From Emmonsiellopsis sp. PD_33 (Eukaryota > Ascomycota > Eurotiomycetes > Onygenales > Ajellomycetaceae): DNA of 51,163 nucleotides. Shown in pieces: positions 1-10,733 of the stretch. The stretch is taken from assembly GCA_032988165.1 (NCBI GenBank), contig JANTQF010000250.1, forward strand, positions 1 through 51,163, written 5' to 3'. Position numbers and translations under genes: made by a program. How positions within the stretch are numbered: the first letter of the stretch is position 1; every line of letters starts with the position of its first letter. Below the pieces are notes generated by a model, which worked only from the letters and a program-made list of their open reading frames with translations, was not told the DNA's origin and did no database searches.

Positions 1-392
1 TACTCCAAGAGAAGTAGAACATAAGCGCGCACAACAAGACGCAGAAACAAAAAACAAAAAAAGACAAACAAAGTAGAAGAAAACCCCCCCCCCCCCAACA
101 GTAAGAAAAGACAAATAACAGTAAAAGCTATATTAATGACCTAAAAGCTGGTGAAAAAAGAACGGACTGCTGGTAGGGTTCCTCCGCCATAGTAGTAGTT
201 GTAGTAGTGGTGGTAGTGGTGACGGCTACAGCGGAACCGGCGGCGGGATCATTGGGGACAACATGTCAGATCGGAAACTGATGGGGTGGACGAATGGATA
301 CTATACTCGCAGAGGGCATCACCACATTGCATCCATCCAGTGGTGATCAGACAACCTCGCCCAGACGCCACCACGCTTGACACTATGATTCA
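1..392. other. Intergenic or UTR sequence at window edge
   Basis: No gene is supported here. The stretch holds A-rich sequence, a C homopolymer near 85-96 and a GTA/GTG-rich simple stretch near 190-222. It may be the 3'UTR of the small minus-strand reading frame at 393-566 if that frame is real. Confidence 0.5.
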
Positions 393-566
393 CTACGCTT
401 CTGTGGCCTGGGACTCGGCGGCAGCCTCCTCAGCTCTTTTTTTCAGGGCCTTCTTTCTCATATCCCGCAAAAATACACACCACAAAAACCCGTTGAGAAG
501 GGTAAGTGAATCTAGCACTATCCTTGAAAAGGTTTTCGCTATATCCCATCCGTCGTTTTCGTTCAT
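393..566 (-). CDS. Possible small membrane-type protein (57 aa)
   Basis: A minus-strand frame runs from ATG at 566 to TAG at 393. It has a short acidic N-terminus (MNENDGWD), a moderately hydrophobic middle (IVLDSLTLLNGFLWCVFL) and a basic then Ala/Glu-rich tail. That layout fits a single-span tail-type membrane protein. I do not recognise a family. The ATG is preceded by an A-rich context, as in fungal starts, but no upstream exon was identified. A plus-strand GTAAGT at about 499 and TTTTGTAG ending at about 573 could instead mark an intron of an unknown plus-strand transcript. Treat as a candidate only. Confidence 0.28.
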   Translation of the reverse strand: MNENDGWDIAKTFSRIVLDSLTLLNGFLWCVFLRDMRKKALKKRAEEAAAESQATEA

Positions 567-1369
567 TTTGTAGAAAATGTGTGGATGGATTCGAAGGTTG
601 GATGATGAGACCGGTAAGGAAGAAGTAGGACGAAGAAGTAGGAGAAGACGAAGAAAAAGTAGGTACTATTATGCACCTCCTCTAAACTTATCGCGATGGT
701 ATAGCTTGAACTACCTATTGTAATTTGTTAGCAAGATCAGAGAAGGGGGTTAGGGACTAATAGAAGCAGTATATGCATACTGTACTAGTAGGTATAAGAT
801 AGAACGCACTCGCAGAGAGAGAGGTAGATAGGAGAAGAGAGAAACCTGGGGTGTGATGGACAGGAGAGGATAAATCTGGTGGCGGAACAATACATATTTA
901 TGTATACGCGCAAGGAACTTGAAGTTTGGTTCCGCGGTCCTCCGCTCCGCTCCGCCCCAGCCCGCCATCTATACTCCTGACCTTGCGGTCCGCACCGGCC
1001 CTTGAACACGAAAAGTTCATGAGCGGCATCATAATATCCAGAAACCATACAGGTCTGATGTTAAGCTCCCTTGCATAGTGACCAAGCCAAACATTCCTGA
1101 AAGTAATTTCCTTTCAACTACCTTAAAAATTAGCCTTTTGGCTTTTTCTCCCCGCCAGTTGGGACTGCGCGGGCAAACTTGAACTAGAGTTTTGGATAGT
1201 TTCTCTGGTGGTCTGATTGACCAGATACCAGTATCATAATCTAGCACACCACTGAAGAAACCACAGGCCAGAGTTCCCCCTTATTTACCTCCTCCTATCG
1301 GGCTTTCTCACAATCAAAGAAACAGCGGGTATCAATCACACAACGACTCTATTTCTCTCTCAGTCATCA
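567..1369. other. Intergenic region
   Basis: No frame here shows convincing coding character on either strand. There is a GAAGTAGGA-type purine repeat near 619-660. It would hold the promoter of the small minus-strand candidate and the 3'UTR of the FAF1 homologue. Confidence 0.5.
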
Positions 1370-2390
1370 TTACTTACGCCCTCTCCCTCCCCCCCTCCCT
1401 TTTCCCCCCCTCCCCCTCCCAGAAGCACCCCCCTTCTTCCTCGGCCCCTGAATCGCCGCAACATCCCTCTTACTCAACCTCAAAGTCCCCCCCGCAAACT
1501 TCCCCACAGACGGCCCCCCAATCCCCCTCTCCCTCCTCGCCTGCTTCTTCTCCCTATCCTTCGCCGTAACCGTTGGCTTCTCCAAAATAATCCCATTCTC
1601 CCTCGCCTCCCTGCGTCTCGTGTCTTCCTTCTTGGTAGCTTTCGAAATGATCCCCTTGCGGTGCGTCATGGGCATTTTGGCCTGCGTGTATAGTGACGTT
1701 TTTGCGCCGATGGATTGCATGCGGAGATCGAGGGCGCGGTGCCGTTTGGAGCCGGTCGGGTTGAGGTCGTCGGCGCTTTCGAGGAGGTGGGATTCTTTGA
1801 GGAGGCGTTGGAGGGCGAGGTCGTTTTTGAGGTGTTCGGCATCCGTGGCGATTTCGGCGGGACTATCGTTCTTTGATGGGTTGGGTTTTGATCGGTTTGT
1901 TATGTCGGAGGAGGAGGGGGGTTTTGCGGTCTGTTTGGGTTTCGTAAGCATATATACAACAATGTATATTGATTTCTGGAAAAAGGGGAGACGAAGAAAA
2001 AAATCGCACCATAAACGCCTTTCTGGCCTGTTTATCAAAAATATCCATCCCTGTACCCCACGATGCCGTATGTTCAACGACCTCAGCAGACTGCTCACTC
2101 TCATCACCGTCTGATAGTCCATCCCATCCCTCTCCATCCTCATCGCCTGTAGACCCTGCATCCGAGATGTCTTCTTCTTCTTCTTCTTCTTCTTCTTCTT
2201 CTTCTTCTTCTTCTTCTTCTTCTTCTTCCACCGCAATTATTCGCTTCTTGGGGATATCCAATGGCGCAAATCTGGATTCAAAGTGTCTTCGGAGGATCTC
2301 CTGCGCTTCGTCGGGGGTGATTTGTTCGCTATCATCTTTCTCCGTTTCTCTCGTCACAACGGCCACTTCGCGCTTTCTTTTGCCTAGCAT
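1370..2390 (-). CDS. FAF1: FAF1-like 40S ribosome assembly factor
   Basis: Two exons, 2390-2010 and 1930-1370, give 313 aa; the intron 2009-1931 (79 nt, GTGCGA..AAACAG) is phase 0. The protein starts MLGKRKRE and has an acidic first half with a polyglutamate run. The basic C-terminal half contains MPMTHRKGIISKATKK and a conserved block ending GPSVGKFAGGTLRLSKRDV, followed by a Gly/Arg/Lys-rich tail. This architecture matches fungal Faf1 (DUF4602 family), a nucleolar protein needed for early 18S rRNA processing. The family assignment rests on the KFxxGxLxLS(K/R)xDI-like block. It is divergent from HIS6 across about 320 bp. Confidence 0.8.
2172..2228 (-). repeat. (GAA)19 coding microsatellite
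   Basis: Nineteen perfect TTC units on the plus strand read as GAA on the minus strand. They encode a glutamate run inside the FAF1-like protein, between a valine and DISD. A perfect repeat of this length is likely to vary between strains without breaking the frame. Confidence 0.95.
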
Positions 2391-2710
2391 GGTGAAAAAT
2401 ATATATGTTATCTGGGGTATCGTTTCGAAAAATATCTGATCCGGTTATGTTCTCCGTGGAGCCCGGTGAAGAATTGCGACGAAAGCGTTCCTGTTCGTTC
2501 GTTCTCTAGCTCAGATAATTTTTGCATCGCGATGTCATCGGCGCCAGAGCCAACCTTAAAATTCAAGGTCACGTGTTTCTAATCGATAAAGACAATTTAT
2601 TATCCATCCCACCAACCTCGAACAGAACAAACAACTTATCTCACAGCCCAAACCCGGACGAATTGAACCCCTCCCCCTTTTCCCCTTTCCCCTTTCAAAA
2701 TCAAAAAACA
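2391..2710. promoter_or_regulatory. Divergent FAF1/HIS6 promoter region
   Basis: About 320 bp separates the two divergent start codons. The HIS6 side has a C/T-rich leader (CCCTTTCCCC repeats near 2675-2695) ending in an A-rich stretch just before the ATG. I saw no clear TATA box or unambiguous activator site. Confidence 0.5.
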
Positions 2711-3789
2711 ATGACCCGTTTCCGACCCTGCATTGACCTCCACGCAGGCCAAGTCAAGCAGATCGTCGGCGGCACATTGACCTCCACCGCTAGCGAATTG
2801 AAGACCAACTACGTCTCCTCGCTGCCGGCGGGCCACTATGCGACGCTCTACAGAGAACATGATCTGAGGGGTGGGCATGTGGTTATGCTTGGTGGAGGGA
2901 ATGATGATGCTGCGAAGGAGGCGCTGGCTGCGTGGCCTGGGGGGTTTCAGGTTGCGGGAGGCATTACGGATAAGAATGCGAGGTATTGGATTGAGAGGGG
3001 GGCTGAGAAGGTGTGTTCTGTTCTGTTCTGTCCTGTTCTGTGCTGTTCTTGTGAATGTGAAGGTGAATGTGAGCTGGGGATTCCGGGGTTCCGGGATATG
3101 GGGGGTTTTTATGTTATTATTTGATTCTTTTCGTTTTTTTTAATTGAATTTGCACTATTCATTTCAAGAGTGGAATAGAAAAGAAAATACTCATGCGCTG
3201 CAATGTGAATCAGTAGGTGATCATCACATCATATCTTTTCCCCGAAGGCCGGTTCTCGCTCGATCGATTAAACGCCGTCCTTGCCGCACTCGACAATGAC
3301 AAGTCTAAGCTGGTATTGGACCTGAGTTGTCGGAAGAGGGGGGACACATGGTTCGTCGCTATGAATCGGTGGCAGACGATAACGGAAATGGAGATTACCC
3401 AAGGTATGTAAATGTATATACATATATATATATATATATACCTGATGAGCGTCCCGTGATGATGACGGTAACTGACTCATAATTATATCCCTTGCACAGA
3501 AACCATCACAATGCTCGAACCATACTGTTCCGAATTCCTCATCCACGCCGCGGACGTCGAGGGCCTGCAGCAAGGAATTGACGAGGCGCTGGTATCGAAA
3601 CTGGCGCAGTGGTGTACCATCCCCGTAACATATGCTGGCGGTGGGAGAAATCTTGGGGATCTCGACCGGGTCAAGGCTAGTAGTGGAGGGAAAGTGGATT
3701 TGACGATTGGAAGTGCGCTTGATATATTCGGGGGTTCCGGGGTGACTTTTGATGAGTGTGTAGCGTGGAATAAGATGAATGGAAGTTAG
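2711..3789 (+). CDS. HIS6: HIS6, ProFAR isomerase
   Basis: Exons 2711-3010, 3217-3403 and 3500-3789 give 258 aa, the usual size of fungal HIS6. It catalyses the fourth step of histidine synthesis, isomerising ProFAR (phosphoribosylformimino-AICAR-P) to PRFAR. The (beta/alpha)8 HisA-type fold is visible: the N-terminal FRPCIDLHAGQVKQIVGG carries the expected catalytic Asp (D9), followed by FQVAGGI, the TSYLF strand after intron 1, and the C-terminal phosphate-binding TYAGG and DLTIGSALDIFGG. Intron 1 (3011-3216) is long for this window, and in-frame stops force the splice. Intron 2 (3404-3499) contains a TA microsatellite. Splice phases 0 and 1 rejoin conserved text exactly (GAEK/VIITSYLF and ITQ/ETITML). 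Confidence 0.95.
3422..3440. repeat. (TA)n microsatellite in HIS6 intron 2
   Basis: About nine TA units lie within the second HIS6 intron, just downstream of its 5' splice site. Confidence 0.9.
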
Positions 3790-4703
3790 ATTGAGATGAT
3801 GATACCTATATATAATTATAATTGCGGCCGATGGCTGGTCGTTGGGGGGGGGGGGCAAAAGCTATATAGAGCGTAATAGTATTATTCATTCCAATTCCTT
3901 TCTCCGAACAGATAACGAAACCAAACCGTTGCAGGGCCGTGTAACAGGCTATATACGAGGACTGATTAGATATTATGTATGATTTTGAAGTATTATCAAA
4001 AAAAAAGGGGGGGGGGGGGGGTTAAACCAACCCACGAACATCAATCAGTCAACCAACCAACCAACCATGATCAGGTTGTCTTCTTCCTCTCATTCCCTAA
4101 CAAATCCTGTGTATGTATATATACAGCACCATGCGTAAAATATCAAAACGCGGAAGATGGTCCCAAAAAAAAAAGAAGATGTATTTCGTCACAGCTTTAC
4201 ATAGTACAAACAAGGAAGAAAAGGAAAAGACACGCGCAGCTAACTCGCAAAAGGCGCCTAGAAAACAAGATCAAAACGGAGAGAAAGGAAACTGTTCTCC
4301 GTGTGCTCGGGGAATTACGGTAGGGTGAGGTGAGGTGGTGGGTGATGGACGGGGAGGGGACGAGGTTGGGGTCGTGGGGGTTTAGGTGTGGGTTGCTGGT
4401 CGAGGATCTTTTTCCTTTTGTTGGCGGATTCGATGATCAGGGCGTATGAAGTCGTGAAAATGGGGGAAAAGATATCGGGTTCCAGTATCCGACGTTGACC
4501 GCCGCGTATAATCCATCCATCCTCCACAGCGTCTTTTCCCCAGCTCATCCCTTCCCTCATCCCGCCACGAAGCCATGCATATCTAAACGTGTCCAAGTCA
4601 AAAACAACCAAAACAATAGCAAGCTAATCCCTCACCCCCCTGTACCTCATATGTATAAAATGATACCCCTCCCCATTATATTAAAGAAAAAAAAACGGTA
4701 GGA
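3790..4703. other. Convergent intergenic region
   Basis: This lies between the 3' ends of HIS6 and the V-ATPase f gene. It contains G homopolymers near 3845-3855 and 4009-4020, a CAAC repeat near 4050-4065 and A-rich tracts. Open frames here lack coding character; the longest minus-strand one (4315-4611) begins with a non-ATG codon. It is read as 3'UTR sequence of both neighbours. Confidence 0.6.
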
Positions 4704-5251
4704 TTAGTTCAGTGATATCGCCCCCCTTCGACTCGACCGTACATGTAGGAATGCTTGTAGGCCGCAGAATACAGCGAAGAACTAGAATAGATACACGTCA
4801 GCTTAAACTCAACTAGGTTCTTCTGCCCGGTGGGTATTTGCTGCCCAGACGCGGACACCGCGGGACGCAGCAGGTCGGACCGTGTTGGGATCATACGTAC
4901 AGCATATACGACGACGGCTGTGAATATAGAAGCTGCAACGGCGACGCCGTCCTCTGGGTCTTTGGTGGAGCCTGTGACGGAGTGGTGGTTGCTCTGTGGT
5001 AAATATGTTAGCCCATGGGCTCCTGGAGTCCTGGGGCATTCGCAGCTATTAATAGCCCGCCCTATATGTGATGTCGTTTTAAAACGTACTTTAAATAGCG
5101 AGCCGAGGACTGAGAGGATGACGACGGCAAAGACGGAAATGATGAAGCTGTGGTTTTGGTGACGGATAGAGTTAGCGAGGTTACGGTTTCTGTATATCCG
5201 GGGACTCCCTTACCAGCTCCAGGCGTTGAGTGCCGATACGACGGGCTTCAT
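4704..5251 (-). CDS. V-ATPase Vo subunit f (RNaseK-like)
   Basis: Four small exons, 5251-5214, 5147-5090, 4993-4901 and 4781-4704, encode 88 aa. The product begins MKPVVSALNAWSC, continues FAVVILSVLGSLFK, SNHHSVTGSTKDPEDG and VYAFFAVFCGLQAFL, and ends in a short basic tail. It lines up with the small yeast Vo subunit f (YPR170W-B): the same MxPVVS start, VVILSV membrane helix, DPEDG loop and FCG second helix. The family is related to animal ribonuclease kappa and belongs to the proton-conducting Vo sector in vacuolar or endosomal membrane. Two membrane helices flank a luminal loop. All splice sites are GT..AG (GTAAGG, GTACGT-type donors) and phases join in frame. Because no exon exceeds 93 nt, this gene is easily missed. 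The in-frame extension upstream of the ATG is low complexity and was not used. Confidence 0.9.
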
Positions 5252-6130
5252 GTTGGGCGAGACTGATATGGAGATCGTGGGCGGTTTGGTAGGAGGCTGG
5301 CGAGGAGGCAGCGGGCGGACAGTGCGTTTGTTGAGACGGCGCGTCAAGAGGTGAGCAGCGAATAAGGTAGTGGTAGTAGAAGGGGCAGTGGTAGTAGGGG
5401 AAGCAGTGGTATCAGAGGAGAGATGCGCCGAGATATGTCGCAGGTTGGTGACGGAGGCTGTTGGTTGCGTAGTTGTTGCCGGCTGGAGACGCTGCCAAGC
5501 CATTGGCTGGTTGGCGCGGGCGGCGCTAGTCGGCGGCTGAGCAGACGATGCTTTGTATATTTGATATTTGCTGGTTTTGAGCTGTGTACTTTTATATTTA
5601 CTAATCCAAGCTTTATATATATAGCAAATGTACTTATTACCGAGAAAAGGAGAGTTGGAAACCTTGGTTTTAATATAATGGTTGCACAGGCTGAGTCCAA
5701 CCCGCAACTACAACCTCCAGCACACCAGCCTTGAACAACCAGCCCTCCGCCTCAAGAAAGCAGAAAGATATGTGTATGCAGCATGACTGCGGCTGAACTT
5801 ATGGCATAGGGAATAATACTACATATAATTCTTCTCTTTTTCTTTTTCCTTTCTTATCCTTTAATTGCTCAGGGGGTATACCCAAACCGGGCAGTTGGGT
5901 GGTTGGTTTATCATGACAACGAAAAACAAACCAAAATGAAACCCAAAAACATAAGGAAATGATGCTACCTAGCAAGCAGAGTGGGAAAAATAAGAGACGA
6001 TCAAAATAAAATCACATGTATCAAATACAGATTATTATAAAGAAAATACCGGACACAGAAAATAATGCCAATGGTTTGCCGGAGGGGGTTTCACGAAATC
6101 GCAAGAGAAACACAAGAGTATCAAAACGGT
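5252..6130. other. Intergenic: V-ATPase f promoter and LSC1 3' flank
   Basis: Both neighbours lie on the minus strand, so this stretch holds the upstream region of the V-ATPase f gene and the 3'UTR of LSC1. GGTAGTAG-type repeats lie near 5365-5400. I found no additional gene. Confidence 0.6.
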
Positions 6131-7487
6131 TTATACAAGATCTCTCCTCACAAACTCCGCTAGCAGCGTCTTACCCAGCGCAGCCGGGCTGCGTTCAACA
6201 ATAACACCCGCGGCCTCGAGGGCAGAGATCTTCGAGTCAGCACCGCCCTTGCCACCAGAAACAATAGCACCGGCATGTCCCATTCTCCGTCCGGGGGGCG
6301 CGCTGATGCCAGCAATAAATCCAACCGCAGGCTTATTCGCCTTGTTCTCGCTCTTGAGGAACTCAGCTGCGTCCTCCTCGGCGCTACCACCAATCTCACC
6401 GATCATGATGATTCCATCGGTCTCCTCGTCCTTGAGGAAGACCTTGAGGCAGTCGATGAAGTTGGTGCCGGAGAAGGGGTCACCTCCGATACCGACGACG
6501 AGCGATTGGCCGAGTCCGGCTTGGGTGGTTTGGTTGACGGCCTCGTAGGTTAGAGTTCCTGATCGGGAAACGATGCCGATACGGCCCCGCTTGTGGATGA
6601 AGCCAGGCATGATGCCGATTTTGCATTGGCCCTGTGATTGACGAGTTAAGTATATGCTCTCTAGGACGTGGAATAGGGGTAAGAAGGGCAGAGGCAGATA
6701 TCACATACTGGAGCAATGATACCGGGGCAGTTGGGGCCGACTAGTCTGGTCTTGTTTTGCGTTTTGAGGATGTCGGTGATGCGGACCATATCTGGATGGC
6801 ATTTAGCAGGTACTTGATGCCCTAGGGGGGTATTATGAGCACATACCATGTTGTGGGATACCTTCCGTGATGCTGTAGCTTATCAGTTTCCTGGGTCATA
6901 GATGTGACGCGGTCCAGGCCAGGGGAGACAAACCAAACAACGAGGGGAATTTCAGCTTCAATAGCTTCCTCGATACCCTTAGCAGCAACTGGAGGACTAA
7001 ATTACTTGTCAGTTCTGTGACCCCCGGCAGACGAAGCGGTGACTGGACATACGGAACGAAGATGGCAGAGGCCGTGGCACCGGTCTCCTTCACGGCGTCC
7101 CGTACGCTGGCGAAGACTGGCTTTCCAAGATGGGTTTCCCCAGCTTTCTTGGGGTTCGTTCCACCAACGATGTTTGTGCCTAAGATATATCAGCCGGCGT
7201 CCCATTGAGGTATTTTCGGGCGGCTGTACCGTAGTCAAGAGCCTGCTGGGCGTGGAAGCTATCGAATGCGCATATTAGCACAATAACTCGGCGCAAACGG
7301 GGGCAATTAATTGTACTCACGTTCCCTGCTTCCCGGTAAAGCCTTGGTAGATGACCTTGGTGTCGCTGTTAATCCGAAGGTTGTCAATAGTGGAGGAATA
7401 GCCGGCAGCGGAGGTGATGAGGCCACGACGCTGCGAAATGACGGCGCCCTGCAGCGCAGCAGCCGTGCGAGACCGGAAAACCTGCAT
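6131..7487 (-). CDS. LSC1: Succinyl-CoA ligase alpha subunit, mitochondrial
   Basis: Seven exons (7487-7321, 7258-7230, 7179-7053, 6996-6934, 6872-6847, 6791-6709, 6631-6131) give 331 aa, typical for LSC1. The enzyme links succinyl-CoA cleavage to nucleotide triphosphate formation in the TCA cycle, as a heterodimer with a beta subunit. The first 25 residues or so (MQVFRSRTAAALQG..) look like a mitochondrial presequence. Then come the CoA-binding Rossmann region (VIYQGFTGKQGTFHAQQALDYGT), GPNCPGIIAPGQCKIGIMP, SRSGTLTYEA and the phosphohistidine loop RRMGHAGAIVSGGKG, with the active-site His at about residue 284. Two exons are only 29 and 26 nt. It is divergent from ELP3. Confidence 0.95.
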
Positions 7488-7858
7488 TGTGAAGGGAGGG
7501 GGGAGACAACAGGAGAGAGAGTAGAGAGCCGCAGGGGGTGGACGAGGAAGCGAGAAGATCACGGCTGGACGGCGGCGTGTTTTCCGATGGCTGCTTTGGG
7601 CAGGCGCGGCGGCTGGCCGCGCTAGTCGCCAAGCGCCGAATTCGCCGCGACTTTTTTTGCGCCGAACATTAGACGCGGCAATAGGAGTTGCATCTTGATA
7701 TCACTGACACAATGACACTGACACCACAGCCAGCACTAGCACTACCTCGCATCGCCAGTAGCCAGTCTGCGCCTGCTTACACAGCTCTCGCGATCTCCCT
7801 AGCTACGTATTAATACTAGTCCTACTACTACTGATATCGCCCTACCGCCCCCGCCATC
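7488..7858. promoter_or_regulatory. Divergent LSC1/ELP3 promoter region
   Basis: The 371 bp between the two start codons is GC-rich on the LSC1 side, with GCGCCGAA motifs near 7632-7665. It carries short CTACTA repeats on the ELP3 side. No TATA box is evident, as expected for housekeeping genes. Confidence 0.5.
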
Positions 7859-9675
7859 ATGGCCACCGAGACCATGACCGCTGCGCCGTCCACCAAGCAG
7901 CTGCACAAAATGCAGAAGGCCGCCAAGCTACCGCCAGAGAACGAACGATACATGCGCGCCTGCTCGGACATCGCAAACGCCCTTATCCAAGAATATGAGT
8001 CCGGCAGGGACTCGTCCAAGCCCAAGAAGGACATCAATCTGAACAAACTGCGGGGTCAAATTTCGAAAAAGCACAGCTTGAGCACCCAGCCGCCCCTGAC
8101 AGCTATTATCTCTGCTGTGCCTGAACATTATAAAAAATATATTCTTCCAAAGCTCATTGCGAAACCTATAAGTATGTGCCTCCTTTTTAATATGTTGGAC
8201 TTTTACTAATTGTTTGTATAGGAACGTCCTCCGGAATCGCCGTCGTGGCGGTTATGTGCAAGCCACATCGATGCCCTCACATCGCGTACACCGGGAATAT
8301 CTGTGTCTACTGTCCTGGCGGCCCCGACTCGGATTTTGAATACTCCACGCAATCATACACCGGATATGAACCCACGTCGATGCGTGCCATTCGAGCTAGG
8401 TATGATCCGTTCGAACAGGCGCGAGGGCGGGTCGACCAGATCAAATCCCTAGGACATAGCGTGGATAAAGTGGAATACATCATAATGGGCGGCACCTTCA
8501 TGTCCTTGCCAGAGGACTATCGAGACGAGTTTATATCTCAGCTCCACAATGCGCTGAGTGGTTACCAGACCAGCAATGTCGACGAGGCCGTCCAGGCCGG
8601 AGAAATGAGTAATATAAAATGCGTTGGAATCACAATAGAAACACGCCCAGACTACTGTCTAGACACACATCTAAGCAGCATGCTCCGATACGGCTGCACC
8701 CGGCTTGAAATCGGCGTGCAGAGCCTCTACGAAGACGTCGCCCGCGACACCAACCGCGGCCACACCGTCAAAGCCGTAGCGGAGACCTTCAAACTCTCCA
8801 AAGACGCCGGCTTCAAAGTCGTCAGCCACATGATGCCCGACCTTCCCAACGTCGGCATGGAGCGCGACCTCGACCAGTTCCGCGAATACTTCGAAAACCC
8901 AGACTTCCGCACCGATGGCTTAAAAATCTACCCCACCCTCGTCATCCGCGGCACAGGCCTATACGAACTCTGGCGAACAGGCCGCTACAAGAACTACACA
9001 CCCAACGCCCTCATCGACATCGTCGCGCGCATCCTCGCCCTCGTACCCCCCTGGACCCGCATCTACCGCGTCCAACGCGACATCCCCATGCCCCTCGTCA
9101 CCAGCGGCGTGGAGAACGGCAACCTGCGCGAACTCGCCCTCAGCCGGATGAAAGACTTCGGCACGACGTGCCGCGACGTGCGCACGCGCGAGGTCGGCAT
9201 CAACGAAGTCAAGAACAAAATCCGCCCGTCCCAAGTCGAGCTCGTCCGCCGCGACTACACCGCCAACGGCGGCTGGGAGACCTTCCTCGCCTACGAGGAT
9301 CCCAAGCAAGACATCCTCATCGGCCTCCTACGCCTGCGCAAGTGTAGCAAGACACATACCTTCCGCCCGGAGCTGACGGGCCAGCAGACGAGTCTTGTCC
9401 GTGAGCTGCATGTGTACGGCTCCGCGGTGCCGTTGCATGGGCGCGATCCAAGAAAGTTCCAGCATAGGGGGTTCGGGACGTTGTTGATGGAAGAGGCGGA
9501 GAGGATTGCGAGGGAGGAACATGGGAGTCGGAAGATTAGTGTTATTTCTGGCGTTGGGGTGAGGAGTTATTATGCGAGGTTGGGGTATTGGCTTGATGGG
9601 CCGTATATGAGTAAGTGGTTGGAGCCGGTGGGGAGGGATGAGGAGGAGGAGGAATCGGAGGAGGAGGAGTGCTAA
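7859..9675 (+). CDS. ELP3: ELP3, Elongator catalytic subunit
   Basis: Exons 7859-8171 and 8222-9675 (one 50-nt intron) give 588 aa. Elp3 is the catalytic core of Elongator. It combines a radical-SAM [4Fe-4S] domain with a GNAT acetyltransferase domain to make the cm5 group on wobble U34 of tRNAs. The cluster cysteines are visible as C122, C132 and C135 in HRCPHIAYTGNICVYCPGG. The radical-SAM core continues through EYIIMGGTFMSLPEDYR, TIETRPDYC and LEIGVQS. The C-terminal GNAT part has QHRGFGTLLMEEAERIA and SVISGVGVRSYYARLGY. The splice AAGCCTATAA/GAACG restores the invariant KPIRTSSGIAVVAVM. The tail ends in an acidic Glu run. Confidence 0.97.
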
Positions 9676-10094
9676 GTAACTAACTATTCTTTCCCCTCCC
9701 TTTTTTCGTTTTCTATACTTCTGGTCTTGTTATAAAAATGGGGCTTTTATTTTTAGCATTTTCTTTTTGCATTTACCCTTTGCCCATTGGTTTCGTAGGG
9801 ATTGGATGGATGGATGGGTTTTCATGATGAATGGCGTTTCTTTTTAGGAGTTTCTTGTGGATTTATAACTATTTATTTGTTCTTTTTAAAGCAGGAAAGG
9901 AAAGGAATTGGCGTTTCAACCCTTTGAAAACAAAAGAGAGAGAGAGAGAGAAGAGAAAAAGTATTTTTATTAGTATTTATTGTTTTTACTTCAATCTCTT
10001 CCTTGATATCAGAGCCTTGCCTGTTTATAGTACCCATCATCATGTATACATTTCCCTGCGATCATATATAATAGTTTAAGGGGCTGCTATTACC

Positions 10095-10136
<42 letters not shown>

Positions 10137-10733
10137 TTAACCTGTAGCAGAGGTAGACTTCAGCCCCTATACCATACATACCCCAGGACCTCGAGATGTA
10201 TACAAGAAAGTAACAGTAAGAACTACCTTACCCCTAAACATCTATAGAGAATAACACATAAACAGTTCCATATCTCTAAAGAAGGGGATATAATCTAGTA
10301 GCCACTTCATGATGGTAGGTAGATGGGATTAGTTAACACAGTAAGGTAAAGAAGATAATGAAATACAACTGAGTACCTAAACCCCATTATAAATAAGATG
10401 AAAAAAAGAAAAAACATAAAAGAAAAATGCAATAATGCATTGTCTAAAATGGAAAAAAAAGTTACTAGCTACTAAACTTTCCCTCCCATCCTGCCTGACT
10501 GCCTGCCTGCTTCCTACTGTTTCACCAGAGAGATATGAGAAGAAAAAAAAAACCACACACAAGAAAACACCCATTTCCCTCTTCCCCCAAATGGGAAACG
10601 ATTTAAGAAAACTGTAGAAAAATGATGAAAAGAAAAAAGACCCTGATCTCATTTCATATGCCTGTCCCTGCTAAAAAAACAAAAAATGGATTTAATAATA
10701 AAAAGACAGAAAGAAAAAACGATGAGAATTAAC
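9676..10733. other. Convergent intergenic region, AT-rich
   Basis: This holds the 3' ends of ELP3 and of the SNF2-type gene. It is AT-rich with many homopolymers and a GATA repeat. No CpG occurs from about 10195 to 10597, but low GC content largely explains that. No gene is supported. Confidence 0.6.
10096..10135. repeat. (GATA)n microsatellite
   Basis: About ten consecutive GATA units lie in the ELP3/SNF2 convergent spacer. Shorter arrays of the same unit occur near 47385-47403 and 50949-50968. Confidence 0.9.

Noticed and set aside
4315..4611. Minus-strand frame downstream of the V-ATPase f gene
   Set aside because: It starts with a non-ATG codon, is Pro-rich at the end and fits 3'UTR.
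5252..5707. N-terminal extension of the V-ATPase f frame
   Set aside because: The extension is Thr/Ser/Pro low complexity; family members start at MxPVVS, matching the ATG at 5251.
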